A DNA stretch of 64,000 nucleotides from Halomonas nitroreducens (GTDB lineage Bacteria > Pseudomonadota > Gammaproteobacteria > Pseudomonadales > Halomonadaceae). The translations under genes and the position numbers were made by a program. The notes beneath the pieces are model-generated. The model was given only the letters and a program-made list of their open reading frames with translations, made no database searches and was not told the DNA's origin. Position 1 is the first letter of the stretch. Every line of letters begins with the position of its first letter. This document shows positions 9,039 through 18,596 of the stretch, one piece after another. The DNA lies in contig NZ_RXNS01000015.1 in assembly GCF_003966155.1 (NCBI RefSeq), positions 58,323-122,322 of the forward strand. The letters run 5' to 3'.

Positions 9039-9114
9039 ATGACAGCGCCGACAGGCATCAAGCGTGAGGCGGCCCCGCCGGGTGCCGCCTCCCGACCCCC
9101 GAAGGAGAATCACA

Positions 9115-10524
9115 ATGACCAGTCAGAACGCGTCCGCCCAGCTCGAGAAACAGGAAATCTGGCAGAAGGATCGCGATCACTTCATGCACCCCTGGACCGA
9201 CTTCTCCACCTTCAAGGAGACCGGCTCCATGGTCTTCCGTCAGGCCGATGGCGTCTCCCTGCAGGACGCCGACGGCAAGCGCTACCTGGACGGCATCGGC
9301 GGGCTCTGGTGCGTCAACATCGGCTATGGCCGCGACGAGATCGCCGAGGCCGTCGCCGAGCAGATCCGCGACATCCCCTACTTCTCGACCTTCGGCCACC
9401 ACACCACCGCCCCGGCGGCTCGGCTGGCCGCCAAGCTCGCCGACCTGGCCCCGGGGGATCTCAACCATGTCTTCTACGGCTGCGGCGGCTCGGTGGCCAA
9501 TGACACCGCCGTGCGCATGATCCACTTCTACTTCAACCAGCTCGGCAAGCCGAGCAAGAAGCAGATCATCTCGCGCATCGACGGCTATCACGGCAGCACC
9601 TACATGGCGATGTCGATCACCGGGGTCGAGGTCGACCACATCGGCTTCGACATCGACCGGCAACTGGTCCACCACATCTCCTGTCCGAACCCCTACCGTC
9701 GCCCGGAAGGCCAGAGCCTGGAGGCCTTCTGCGACGCGAAGGTCCAGGAGCTCGAGGACAAGATCCTGGAGCTGGGCCCGGATAACGTGGCGGCCTTCTT
9801 CGCCGAGCCGATCATGGGCGCCGGCGGCGTGATCGTGCCGCCCGAGGGCTACCACAGGAAGACCCTGGCGGTGTGCCGCAAGTACGACGTCCTCTACGTC
9901 TCTGACGAGGTGGTGACCGCCTTCGGCCGGCTGGGGCACATGTTCGCCTCCGAGGACGAGTTCGGTATCGTCCCGGACATCATCACCTGCGCCAAGGGCC
10001 TGACCTCCGGCTACCTGCCGCTCGGGGCGACCATCTTCTCCGACCGCATCTACGAGGTGATCAGCGAGCCCCAGGCCGATGGCGCCATCTTCACCCATGG
10101 CTTCACCTACTCCGGCCACCCGGTCAGCTGCGCGGCGGGACTCAAGAACATCGAGATCATGGAGCGCGAGGGCCTGTGTGATCACGTCAACGACGTCGGC
10201 GCCTACTTCGAGGAGCAGATCAAGGCGCTTGCCGACCTCGAGATCATCGGCGACGTTCGCGGCCGCAAGTTCATGATGTGCTTAGAGAACGTCGCCGACA
10301 AGGCGACCCGGGAACTGATCGCGCCGGAGGCCAAGGTGGGCAATCGCATCGCCGACGAGTGCCAGCAGCGCGGCCTGATCGTGCGGCCCCTGGCGCACAT
10401 GAACATCCTCTCCCCGACGCTGATCCTGAGTCGCGAGCACGTCGACTTCGTGGCGGCGACCCTGCGCGAGAGCATCGAGGCCGCCACCCAGTCGCTCAAG
10501 GCCGACGGCTACCTGCCACGCTGA
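9115..10524 (+). CDS. Class III omega-aminotransferase
   Basis: 469 residues from ATG 9115, with GAAGGAG seven bases before it. PLP-enzyme features: CGGSVANDTAVRM for cofactor phosphate binding, D264 in SDEVVTAFGR, and the Schiff-base K294 in CAKGLTSGYLPLG. The N-terminal pattern KRYLDGIGGLWCVNIGYGR resembles diamine- or taurine-pyruvate aminotransferases such as Pseudomonas SpuC. It would transfer a terminal amino group to pyruvate, yielding an aldehyde for the PuuC-like dehydrogenase. It is the last gene of the cluster and is followed by two hairpins. Confidence 0.9.
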   Translation: MTSQNASAQLEKQEIWQKDRDHFMHPWTDFSTFKETGSMVFRQADGVSLQDADGKRYLDGIGGLWCVNIGYGRDEIAEAVAEQIRDIPYFSTFGHHTTAPAARLAAKLADLAPGDLNHVFYGCGGSVANDTAVRMIHFYFNQLGKPSKKQIISRIDGYHGSTYMAMSITGVEVDHIGFDIDRQLVHHISCPNPYRRPEGQSLEAFCDAKVQELEDKILELGPDNVAAFFAEPIMGAGGVIVPPEGYHRKTLAVCRKYDVLYVSDEVVTAFGRLGHMFASEDEFGIVPDIITCAKGLTSGYLPLGATIFSDRIYEVISEPQADGAIFTHGFTYSGHPVSCAAGLKNIEIMEREGLCDHVNDVGAYFEEQIKALADLEIIGDVRGRKFMMCLENVADKATRELIAPEAKVGNRIADECQQRGLIVRPLAHMNILSPTLILSREHVDFVAATLRESIEAATQSLKADGYLPR

Positions 10525-10533
10525 TCCGGCCAT

Positions 10534-10555
10534 GCCCGCCTCGCAGGAGGCGGGC
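10534..10555 (+). terminator. Hairpin after the aminotransferase gene
   Basis: Perfect nine-base-pair stem (10534-10542 with 10547-10555) with a GCAG loop ten bases after the stop codon. It lacks a real T-run, so it may act as a 3' stabilising stem or a weak terminator. Confidence 0.5.
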
Positions 10556-10602
10556 GCTTCCATCGTCCCCGGGTGACTCGCCGCACCGTCGGACGCCAAC
10601 GA

Positions 10603-10633
10603 CAAGGGGGGTGCCGTCAGGCATCCCCCCTTG
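10603..10633. terminator. Bidirectional hairpin between convergent genes
   Basis: Long stem CAAGGGGGGTGCC / GGCATCCCCCCTTG with one bulged base, between the convergent aminotransferase and betaine-binding-protein genes. Position and strength suggest transcription termination from both sides. Confidence 0.55.
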
Positions 10634-10658
10634 CGGTGGTCGGGTGATCACCCGGCGA

Positions 10659-11531
10659 TCATTCTTCCGGCAGCCACTCCTGGACCACGTCCGGGTGCTC
10701 CTCGACCCACTGCTTGGCATTCTCGTAGGGGTCGGAGTCCTCCTGCTGGTTCAGCAGCTGGACCTGACCCATCTGTTCGGGTGTCCACTCGAAGGCGTCC
10801 AGGATGGCATAGGCCTCCGGCATGTCCTCCTCGAGGCCCTGGCGGACCATGGTATGGATCTGCTCCGCACCGCCATAGACGTTCTTGGGGTCCTCGAGGT
10901 ACTTGAGGTCCCAGCGGGCGAACTTCCAGTGCGGCGTCCAGCCGGTCACCACGATCTCTTCCTCGTTGCCGACGGCGTTCTGCAGCGACGCGGTCATGGT
11001 GGCGCCGCTGCCGCTCTGCAGGTCCACGTCGAGGTCGTAGGCCTCGACGACCTCCTCGGTCAGGCTCATCAGGCCGGCACCCGGGTCGATGCCGGTGATC
11101 TTGCCGTCGATGGCCTCGGCATGCTCGTTGATGTCGCCGATGGTCTCCATCTCACTGTAGGCCGGGACCACCAGGCCAAGCCGGGTGCCATCCAGGTTCG
11201 GGCCGAGATCCACGATCTGGTCCTTGAGGCGCTTGTAGTAGTCCTCATGGGTGGTGGGCAGCCAGGCCGTGGTCATGGCATCGGCGTCGCCGGTGGCTAC
11301 GGACTGCCACATGGCGGCGGCGGACAGCGAGGTGAGTTCCACCTCGTAGCCGGCCTGCTCCAGCACGGCACGCATCACGTTGGTGGAGGCCACGGCGTCG
11401 GACCACTCGACATAAGCGAGGTGCACGGTGCCCTTGTCCTGGGCCTGGGCGGTGGCGGCGCTGAGACCGGCGCCGGCGACCAGGGCCAGGCCGGCAAGAC
11501 GGAGGCTGCGATGCATCGGATGCTTGGTCAT
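10659..11531 (-). CDS. Glycine betaine-type ABC substrate-binding protein (OpuAC family)
   Basis: 290 residues, start at ATG 11531 with AAAGG upstream; in-frame sequence further upstream has no start signal. A Sec signal peptide ends near ATAQA-QD at residue 24. The mature part starts VHLAYVEWSDAVAST and has tryptophans typical of quaternary-amine binding (YVEW, AAMWQS, TAWLP, GWTPHW). The protein captures betaine-like osmolytes in the periplasm for the permease and ATPase genes upstream. It is separated from the permease by 288 bases with a terminator, so it likely has its own promoter and can be made in excess over the membrane parts. Confidence 0.85.
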   Translation of the reverse strand: MTKHPMHRSLRLAGLALVAGAGLSAATAQAQDKGTVHLAYVEWSDAVASTNVMRAVLEQAGYEVELTSLSAAAMWQSVATGDADAMTTAWLPTTHEDYYKRLKDQIVDLGPNLDGTRLGLVVPAYSEMETIGDINEHAEAIDGKITGIDPGAGLMSLTEEVVEAYDLDVDLQSGSGATMTASLQNAVGNEEEIVVTGWTPHWKFARWDLKYLEDPKNVYGGAEQIHTMVRQGLEEDMPEAYAILDAFEWTPEQMGQVQLLNQQEDSDPYENAKQWVEEHPDVVQEWLPEE

Positions 11532-11762
11532 CTGAACTGCCTTTACTGAGAATGGTGGCAAAAAGGATGCAAGCGACAGGCGCTGGATGCAAACGACGAC
11601 CATCAACGGGAGGTCCAGGGCTCCGGTCACCGGCCGGCCTCGACCTGCCAGAGCATCCCGCGGGATACCATCACGACGCGTTCATGAGCGGGAAGGCACC
11701 ACGGCCTCACTGGATGACGGCACACGTCGCCGTCATGAGCGGCCGGTGACGACACAAAAGAA

Positions 11763-11785
11763 GGGAGGTGCCTAAAGCACCTCCC
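11763..11785 (-). terminator. Rho-independent terminator after the permease gene
   Basis: Perfect nine-base-pair stem GGGAGGTGC / GCACCTCCC with a five-base loop, followed on the minus strand by TTCTTTTG. It lies downstream of the permease and before the binding-protein gene, splitting the transporter into two transcription units or attenuating read-through. Confidence 0.75.
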
Positions 11786-11819
11786 CAGATCGTCTTGCGG
11801 GCGTCGGGCCGCGGTCGGC

Positions 11820-12658
<839 letters not shown>

Positions 12659-12659
<1 letters not shown>

Positions 12660-13861
12660 CAGCGTTCTCCTGCCTGTGCGAGTTCATCGAGCACGGCGCC
12701 CTTGACGACGACGCCCTGCAGCACCTGGTTGTCATCCACCACGGCGATGGGGAAGCGGTTCTCGTGGAACATGGCGAACAGGTTGTGCAGCGGTTCCGCG
12801 CGGACCACCTTGCGGAAGTCCTGGGTCATGACGTCCGTCACCCGCTCCTTGCCCTCTTCGAGTGCCTGGCTGGCGGCGTCGGCATCGATCAGGCCGATCA
12901 GGCGACGCTCGCGATCGAGGATGTAGATGGAGTCGAGGCTATGGTCGCGCATCTTGCGCAGCGCGGTGCGCGGGCCGTCGGTGTCGCGCACGGTGGAACG
13001 CACCTTGCGCATGGCGCTCTCGGCGCTGAGGATCCGCGACTTGTCGACGCCCTCGATGAAGCGCCGCACATAGTCGTCGGCCGGCTTGGTGAGGATCTCC
13101 TCCGGGGTGCCGATCTGCACGACCTCGCCGTCCTTGAGCAACACGATACGATCGCCGATGCTCAGGGCCTCGTCGAGGTCGTGGGTAATGAAGACGGTAG
13201 TCTTCTTCATGCGATGCTGGAGCTCCAGCAGCTCCTGCTGCATGTCGCCGCGGATCAGCGGGTCGAGCGCCGAGAAGGCCTCGTCCATCAGCAGCACGCT
13301 GGCGTCGTTGGCGAGTGCCCGGGCCAGACCGACCCGCTGCTGCATGCCGCCGGAGAGCTGGTTGGGATAGGCGTCCTCCCACCCCTCCAGGCCAACCTGC
13401 TTCAGGGCATTGGCTGCGGTCTCACGGCGCTCGGCGGGATCGACGCCGCGGATCTCCAGGCCGAACTCGGCGTTCTGGCGCACGGTGCGGTTGGGGAAGA
13501 GGGCGAAGTTCTGGAACACCATGGAGAAGTGGCGGCGGCGACATTCCAGCAGCTCCTTCTCCTTGAGGCTCGGGATGTTCTCGCCATCGATGACGATCTC
13601 GCCCTCTGTGGGCTCGATCAGCCGGTTGAGGCAGCGGATCAGGGTCGACTTCCCCGAGCCGGAGAGCCCCATGATCACCAGCAGTTCGCCCTCGTAGACG
13701 TCGAAGTTGATGTCGGACAGGCCCAGGGTCTGGCCGGTCTTGTCGAGGATCTCGGGGCGCTTGAGCCCCTGGTCGCGAAGCTCCAGCGCCTTCTTCGGCT
13801 GATTGCCGAAGACCTTGCTGAGCTGTCGGACCCGAATCTTGACGTTTCGGTTGTCACTCAT
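12659..13861 (-). CDS. Glycine betaine/proline ABC transporter ATPase with CBS domains
   Basis: 400 residues, the ProV/OpuAA length. Walker A GLSGSGKST (65-73), signature LSGGMQQR, Walker B VLLMDEAFSALD and switch histidine in ITHDLDEAL. From about residue 280 a CBS-domain pair follows (SLDSIYILDRERRLIGLID and NRFPIAVVDDNQVLQG), which in OpuA senses ionic strength. It energises import of betaine or proline under osmotic stress. First gene of the minus-strand operon; its promoter must lie in 13862-14266. Confidence 0.92.
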
Positions 13862-14266
13862 TGGCTGTGCCTTCGTGGCGCCCGCCCGGCGCTGGCGCCG
13901 GGGCGGAGGCGGGTTGACGGGATGTAGGGTGTCTTAAGCATGCCTGTTGGCCAGCGTTGACACGAATCGAAGCGCTACACCCTAGCGTTTGTTGAACAGT
14001 CATTCAAATTTGTGCAGAAACGCCGATCGGGCGCGGCACCTGTCTTGCCGGGGAAGGCCCTGATGGGACGGGGGCGTCGGCAACAGCTGACCGAGGCTAC
14101 CGGCGAGGGGGAGATTGAGCAAGCTCGGCGCCACTGCGTCGTCGATCGGCAGGCGTCACGGGCCCCGCCATCCTCGGCCTGGCCCCGGCACGCGTCGTGT
14201 CGATTCGCTCTCGAGCGGATTGCGTCTGCGCCGCGCGCCGGGGTGTCGCGGGGAGGCGTCGCCGGG
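13862..14266. other. Intergenic region upstream of the betaine ATPase
   Basis: 405 bases between the 3' end of the AEC carrier gene and the ATPase start, both read leftward. The part 13960-14015 is relatively AT-rich (GTTGAACAGTCATTCAAATT) and is the likely promoter region of the osmolyte operon. The rest is GC-rich with no credible gene; the frames open here have no ribosome sites or recognisable product. Confidence 0.5.
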
Positions 14267-15142
14267 CTACATCAGCAGGATCAGCAGCAGCGGCAAGTAG
14301 AGCAGCGAAAGCAGGGTGGAGCAGAACACCAGGCTCGCCACGTACTCCGGCGCGCGCCGGGCGCGCTGGGCGAACAGGTAGTTGAAGACTGCCACCGGCA
14401 TGCTCATCTGCAGCACCAGGATGGCATGAGCCATCGGCGGCAGCGCGAGCAGGCTACCGATGCCCCAGGCGATCCCGGCCGCGAGTGGCAGGCGCAGCAG
14501 GCTGAAGCCGAGTCCGGAGCGCAGGCTTCGCACCTGGATGTTGGCCAGCGAGACCCCCAGGGTGATCAGCATCAACGGCACCGTGAAGCCGGAGATCAGC
14601 TCCACGCTGTTGGCCAGCCACCGGGGCAGGTCGGTGTCGGTGAGCAGCAAGGCCAGGGCGATCAAGATGGCATAGACCGTCGGAGTCGTGACCAGGATCT
14701 TCAGCGGGTTGCCGCGACCGGCCATCAGCGAGCCCAGGGTGAACTGGAACAGCGTCACGGTGACCATCACCGTGATCCCGAACACGAAGCCGGCGCTGCC
14801 GAAGGCATAGAGCACCACCGGCAGGCCCATGTTGCCGGTATTGGGATACATCATCGGCGCCAGCAGCACCCGCCAGTCCCGGCGCAGCAGTCGCGCCACC
14901 AGGCCGGTGGCCGCCGCCATGCACGACAGCACCAGGGCGGTGGCCAGCATGGTCCGGCCAAAACTGCCGGCATCGATCTCGGCATCGGCCAGGGAGGCCA
15001 GCACCAGGGAGGGCGTACCGATGTTGAAGACCAGCCGGGTGACAAAGTCCACGGGGTAGTCGTGGCCGAGGCGGACCCAGCCGAAGCCCAGGCCGGCGCC
15101 GGCCAGTACCGGAGCCATGACGGCGAAGAGTTCGGCAAGCAT
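14267..15142 (-). CDS. AEC (auxin efflux carrier) family transporter
   Basis: 291 residues with about ten hydrophobic segments in two halves. MLAELFAVMAPVLAGAGLGFGW starts the first helix; YPNTGNMGLPVVLYAFG carries the conserved N-x-G-N-x-G-L-P motif of the family; a second inverted half begins near residue 150. AEC proteins export or exchange small organic anions such as malate or malonate in bacteria. It stands alone between the betaine operon and the AaeXAB-like operon, so no substrate can be inferred from context. Confidence 0.88.
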   Translation of the reverse strand: MLAELFAVMAPVLAGAGLGFGWVRLGHDYPVDFVTRLVFNIGTPSLVLASLADAEIDAGSFGRTMLATALVLSCMAAATGLVARLLRRDWRVLLAPMMYPNTGNMGLPVVLYAFGSAGFVFGITVMVTVTLFQFTLGSLMAGRGNPLKILVTTPTVYAILIALALLLTDTDLPRWLANSVELISGFTVPLMLITLGVSLANIQVRSLRSGLGFSLLRLPLAAGIAWGIGSLLALPPMAHAILVLQMSMPVAVFNYLFAQRARRAPEYVASLVFCSTLLSLLYLPLLLILLM

Positions 15143-15196
15143 CAGAATCTTCCTTGCAGAGGGTGAATGGCGGTGCGTTCCCTGCCCGCCCGGACG

Positions 15197-17254
15197 TCAG
15201 GTCGACGCCGAGGAGGCAGCGGCGACGGGCGGGAGCCCGGAAGCCCGCGCCCGTTCGGCCTGATGGTGCAGCGCCAGGTCGAGACGCTCCACGAGCCCGG
15301 CGATCATCGTCCGCTGGCGGGGGCTCAGCGCCTGCCGGTCGTCGAGGGCCGCCACCAGCTCGGTCCCGGTACGATACACCTCGCCGGGGGGGCGCCCTCG
15401 GGCACTGTCCTCGAAGGCGCTGGCCAGTGCGGCGAAGAACGCCCGCCGGGCCCGGGGCAGGGGGGCGCCGCCCAGGTCGTCGAGCCGCCGGCGCAGCTGC
15501 AGGCAGGCATAGCCGATATCCAGCCCGGTCAGGCCCAGGGAAAAGAGGTGGCGCTGATCCTCGTGCAGCATGTCGTCGTGACGGGCCAGCTGCAGCAGGC
15601 GGTCGGCCATGCCGCCGATGAAACGGGTCTCCGCCTCGGGCACGGGAGCGGCCGGAAAGGCACGCAGGTCGCGGGCGATCGCACCGACCAGCCGGCGCTG
15701 GTGTAGCCGCGGCCCGAGGCCGGGGATCAGGCGGAAGCCGGAGACCACCGCACCCAACCCGATCATCACCGCGATGGCGCGGTTGAAAAAGCCGTCGAGG
15801 GAGAAATCCATGCCGTTACCGGGCATGGTCAGCAGGATGTTACCGATGGTGAAGGCCAGGCAGTAGCCCATCAGGCGCGGTGAGGCCGCGCCCAGCAGGC
15901 CCAGGAACAGCGGCGGCAGCAAGAACATCGCCAGCATGGGGAAGCCGCTGGCCTGGGCGAGCAGCACATGGCCGAACAGGAAGGCGCTGGGGATCGCCGC
16001 CAGCATGCCCTTGGCGAACATCAGACTCACCGCGGCGGGGTTGTCCCGGCTGGCGAAGAAGGCGGAGCCCAGGGTGCCCATCAGCATGGCCACCTGGCCG
16101 TTGCTCCAGCCCGTGGCCAGCCAGAAGGCCGCCAGGGTCACGAAGACGACCCCCGCGCGCAGGGCGTTGAGGCCGGCGGCCAAGTGGTCGCGGTGCCAGG
16201 CGAGGGCCGCCCCCCGCAGGCGTCGGCGTCCGGGATGGGGGATCGCCTCGCGGGCATCGAGCATGACCAGCGCATGCCCCAGCGTCTCGCGCAGCCCCAG
16301 GCGGACGCGCTGCGCCAGCGGTGTGACCTGGTTGTCGGGGCCGGCCAGGGCCCGGTGGCGCAGCGTCTGGAGGCGCCGGCGGGCTTGGGGGATCCCCGTC
16401 GCTTCCGCGGCATCGCCCAATTCCCGGGCCAGGTCGTCGGCCAGGTGGCGGGTGCCGGGATCCAGGCGGTCGCCGTAGTGGTGCAGCAGCTGCTGGAGGG
16501 CATGCAGCGTGGCCATCAGGCGCAGCGTGCGGCGGGTCAGCACATGGCTGGCGCGGATCCGTCCCGGCCCCTCGGGTCCCTCGTAGCGGGCAGCCTGGCT
16601 GTCGGTCTCGAGCTGGGTGAGAGGACCGAGGCTGCCGGTCAGGCTGGCCTGAAGCGTGCCGAGGTCGGCGCTGTCCGACAGCCGTTGCCCGGCGTGTCGG
16701 AAGGCCTCGTTGATCACCTGGTCCGCCTGGTCGGCCAGGTGGTCGCGGACCCGGATGGGCCACAGCAGGGCGCTGACCAGGGTGGCGCAGACCGCGCCCA
16801 GGGCCAGCTCCGACAGCCGCGCCACGGCGATCGCGAAGATGCCGTCGGGTTGGCTCGCGCCGATCACCACGATCAGCATGGCGGTGACCCCGCCCATGAT
16901 GCAGCCGTAGGAGGCATTGTTGCGCAGCAGCGAGCTGCCGTAGGTGCACAGCATGATCCATAGCGTCAGGCTCGCCAGCGCCGAGACGGGCGCCTGGGCG
17001 AACAGCGCCATGATGGCGATCCCGACCCCACAGCCGACCAGGGTGCCGGCGAGCTGGCTCAAGCCCTTTTCGATCACCATGCCGCTCATCGGGCGGATCT
17101 GCAGGAAGGCCGCCGAGATCAGTGCCCAGTAGGGGCGCTCGAGGTCGCACCACAGCGCCACATAGAGCGCCAGCAGCATGGCGAGGGTCGCCTTGACGGC
17201 GAACCGTACGGCCTGGCCACTGGGTATCAGGTAGGCCTCCAGCCAGGGCGACAT
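15197..17254 (-). CDS. FUSC-family inner-membrane efflux protein (AaeB-like)
   Basis: 685 residues, matching AaeB/YccS-type FUSC proteins: a first block of membrane helices at residues 1-170, a long hydrophilic region, a second helix block at about 365-510, and a cytoplasmic tail. The sequence PYWALISAAFLQIRPMSG near residue 45 is characteristic. With the membrane-fusion protein and DUF1656 protein encoded directly upstream it forms a pump like AaeXAB, which exports aromatic carboxylic acids in E. coli. Six bases separate it from the fusion-protein gene. Confidence 0.88.
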   Translation of the reverse strand: MSPWLEAYLIPSGQAVRFAVKATLAMLLALYVALWCDLERPYWALISAAFLQIRPMSGMVIEKGLSQLAGTLVGCGVGIAIMALFAQAPVSALASLTLWIMLCTYGSSLLRNNASYGCIMGGVTAMLIVVIGASQPDGIFAIAVARLSELALGAVCATLVSALLWPIRVRDHLADQADQVINEAFRHAGQRLSDSADLGTLQASLTGSLGPLTQLETDSQAARYEGPEGPGRIRASHVLTRRTLRLMATLHALQQLLHHYGDRLDPGTRHLADDLARELGDAAEATGIPQARRRLQTLRHRALAGPDNQVTPLAQRVRLGLRETLGHALVMLDAREAIPHPGRRRLRGAALAWHRDHLAAGLNALRAGVVFVTLAAFWLATGWSNGQVAMLMGTLGSAFFASRDNPAAVSLMFAKGMLAAIPSAFLFGHVLLAQASGFPMLAMFLLPPLFLGLLGAASPRLMGYCLAFTIGNILLTMPGNGMDFSLDGFFNRAIAVMIGLGAVVSGFRLIPGLGPRLHQRRLVGAIARDLRAFPAAPVPEAETRFIGGMADRLLQLARHDDMLHEDQRHLFSLGLTGLDIGYACLQLRRRLDDLGGAPLPRARRAFFAALASAFEDSARGRPPGEVYRTGTELVAALDDRQALSPRQRTMIAGLVERLDLALHHQAERARASGLPPVAAASSAST

Positions 17255-17260
17255 GCGCGG

Positions 17261-18121
17261 TTACTCCGTCGGCTCGATGTGCACCGAGGCCGTCATGCCG
17301 GCGCTCAGCACCGTCCCCTCGGGGAGCTCCTCGAGCGTGATGCGTACCGGGATGCGCTGGGCCAGGCGCACCCAGCTGTAGGTCGGCTCCACCTGAGGCA
17401 GCAGCTGGGCGTTGGAGGCGGTGTTGGGGTCGGCGATGCCGCGGCCGAGACTCTCGACGTGGCCGTCGAGCGTGGCGTTGCCGCTCATCAGGGTCACCCG
17501 CGCCGGATCGCCCACGGCGATCCGCTCGATCTTGGTTTCCTCGAAATAGCCGGTGACATAGAAGGAGTTCGCCTTGACCAGCGCCATCACCGGGTTGCCG
17601 GCGTTGACGTAATTGCCCTCGGCCAGCTGGAGGTTGAGCACGTGGCCCGCGGCCGGTGCCCTGAGGGTGGTCCGTGCCAGGTCGAGGCGGGCAGTCGCCA
17701 GCTCGCTGCGCGCCTGGTCCAGGGCGGCGGCCGCCACGTGGCTGTCGATGCGCGAGGTCTCGCGGGTCTCGTCGCTGATCGCCTGCCGGCTCAGGCGGTT
17801 ACGGCGCGAGGCCTCGTGCTGGCGAAGCTCCAGCTCGGCCTGGCGCTGCGCGACCACCGCCTCGGCCTTGTCCACCGTCGCCTGGTAGCGTGCCGGGTCC
17901 AGACGGAACAGCGTCTCGCCCTCGGCAACGCGCTGGTTGTCCCTGACCGCCAGCGACACGACCTGACCCGAGACGTCGGGAGCGATGGTGACGACGTCGG
18001 CCCTGACTCGGCCATCCCGGGTCCAGGGAGTGAAGAGGTAGTAGTGCCACAGCCATAGGCCGGCGGCGATGGCCAAGGCCACGATGGCCAGGGTCACGAG
18101 ACTGCGTAGCAGGATGCGCAT
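17261..18121 (-). CDS. HlyD-family membrane fusion protein (AaeA-like)
   Basis: 286 residues from ATG 18121; the frame is open further upstream over the small neighbouring gene but without a start signal. One N-terminal membrane anchor (residues 5-27, LVTLAIVALAIAAGLWLWHY) is followed by TPWTRDGRVRADVVTIAPDVSGQV, the biotinyl-lipoyl-like barrel typical of EmrA/AaeA. A coiled-coil hairpin lies around residues 80-145, then the second half-barrel RAPAAGHVLNLQLAEGNYV. It links the FUSC pump to the outer membrane. Its start is two bases after the DUF1656 stop. Confidence 0.9.
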   Translation of the reverse strand: MRILLRSLVTLAIVALAIAAGLWLWHYYLFTPWTRDGRVRADVVTIAPDVSGQVVSLAVRDNQRVAEGETLFRLDPARYQATVDKAEAVVAQRQAELELRQHEASRRNRLSRQAISDETRETSRIDSHVAAAALDQARSELATARLDLARTTLRAPAAGHVLNLQLAEGNYVNAGNPVMALVKANSFYVTGYFEETKIERIAVGDPARVTLMSGNATLDGHVESLGRGIADPNTASNAQLLPQVEPTYSWVRLAQRIPVRITLEELPEGTVLSAGMTASVHIEPTE

Positions 18122-18123
18122 GA

Positions 18124-18342
18124 TTAGGCGACTCCGGCGGCGGATGAGGACAGGAAGGCGACCGCGGCGGTGCAGATCACGAAGAGCGCGGTATCGAACC
18201 AGGCCTCGAACCACAGGCGCCTCGTGCCCACCAGGTGGTGGAGCAGGGCGCGTACCAGCAGCGCGACGGCCAGCCCGAGCAGGACATACAGCAGCAGTGG
18301 CGAGAGATAGAGGCCGCCGATGGCGATTTCCCGGAGTCCCAT
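18124..18342 (-). CDS. DUF1656 small membrane protein (AaeX-like)
   Basis: 72 residues with two hydrophobic helices (about 12-32 and 48-66) and the usual N-terminal REIAIGGLYLSPLL. DUF1656 proteins such as AaeX are encoded at the head of FUSC-type efflux operons; their role is unknown. First gene of the three-gene operon, read just before the fusion-protein gene. Confidence 0.85.
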   Translation of the reverse strand: MGLREIAIGGLYLSPLLLYVLLGLAVALLVRALLHHLVGTRRLWFEAWFDTALFVICTAAVAFLSSSAAGVA

Positions 18343-18372
18343 GGCTGCTCCCGGCTATATGGTTAGCGTGCT

Positions 18373-18378
18373 ATTATA
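18373..18378 (-). promoter_or_regulatory. Candidate -10 box for the AaeXAB-like operon
   Basis: A perfect TATAAT on the minus strand lies about 30 bases upstream of the DUF1656 start. No good -35 hexamer is seen at the standard spacing, so this is a suggestion based on the -10 alone. Confidence 0.35.
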
Positions 18379-18596
18379 ACAGCCCCCGGCGGTGCCGGCA
18401 CGGTCCGCGCCTTGACGCTCATGGGACGACTTCCTAGATTTCGGTATACAGGGCTCATGTCGCCATGAAGACATGAGGCTAGGCTGCGTCCGGGCGTTCG
18501 ACGCTCGGCGCTACCTTCCTGCGATCTAGTCGGCAGGAAGCCGACCGCCTGAAGTGGCGTCGAGCCACCGTTCGCCTTGCGTGCGAAGGGGGTGGC

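Noticed and set aside
836..10524. Ectoine degradation (doe) cluster
   Set aside because: An aldehyde dehydrogenase and an aminotransferase are present, but there is no DoeA-type M24 hydrolase and no DoeB-type deacylase; the deacylase here is M20/ArgE type.
18412..18450. Promoter TTGACG ... TATACA before proV
   Set aside because: Spacer is 27 bases. A different -10 (TAGATT at 18435-18440) gives 17 bases but is a poor match, so no promoter is claimed.
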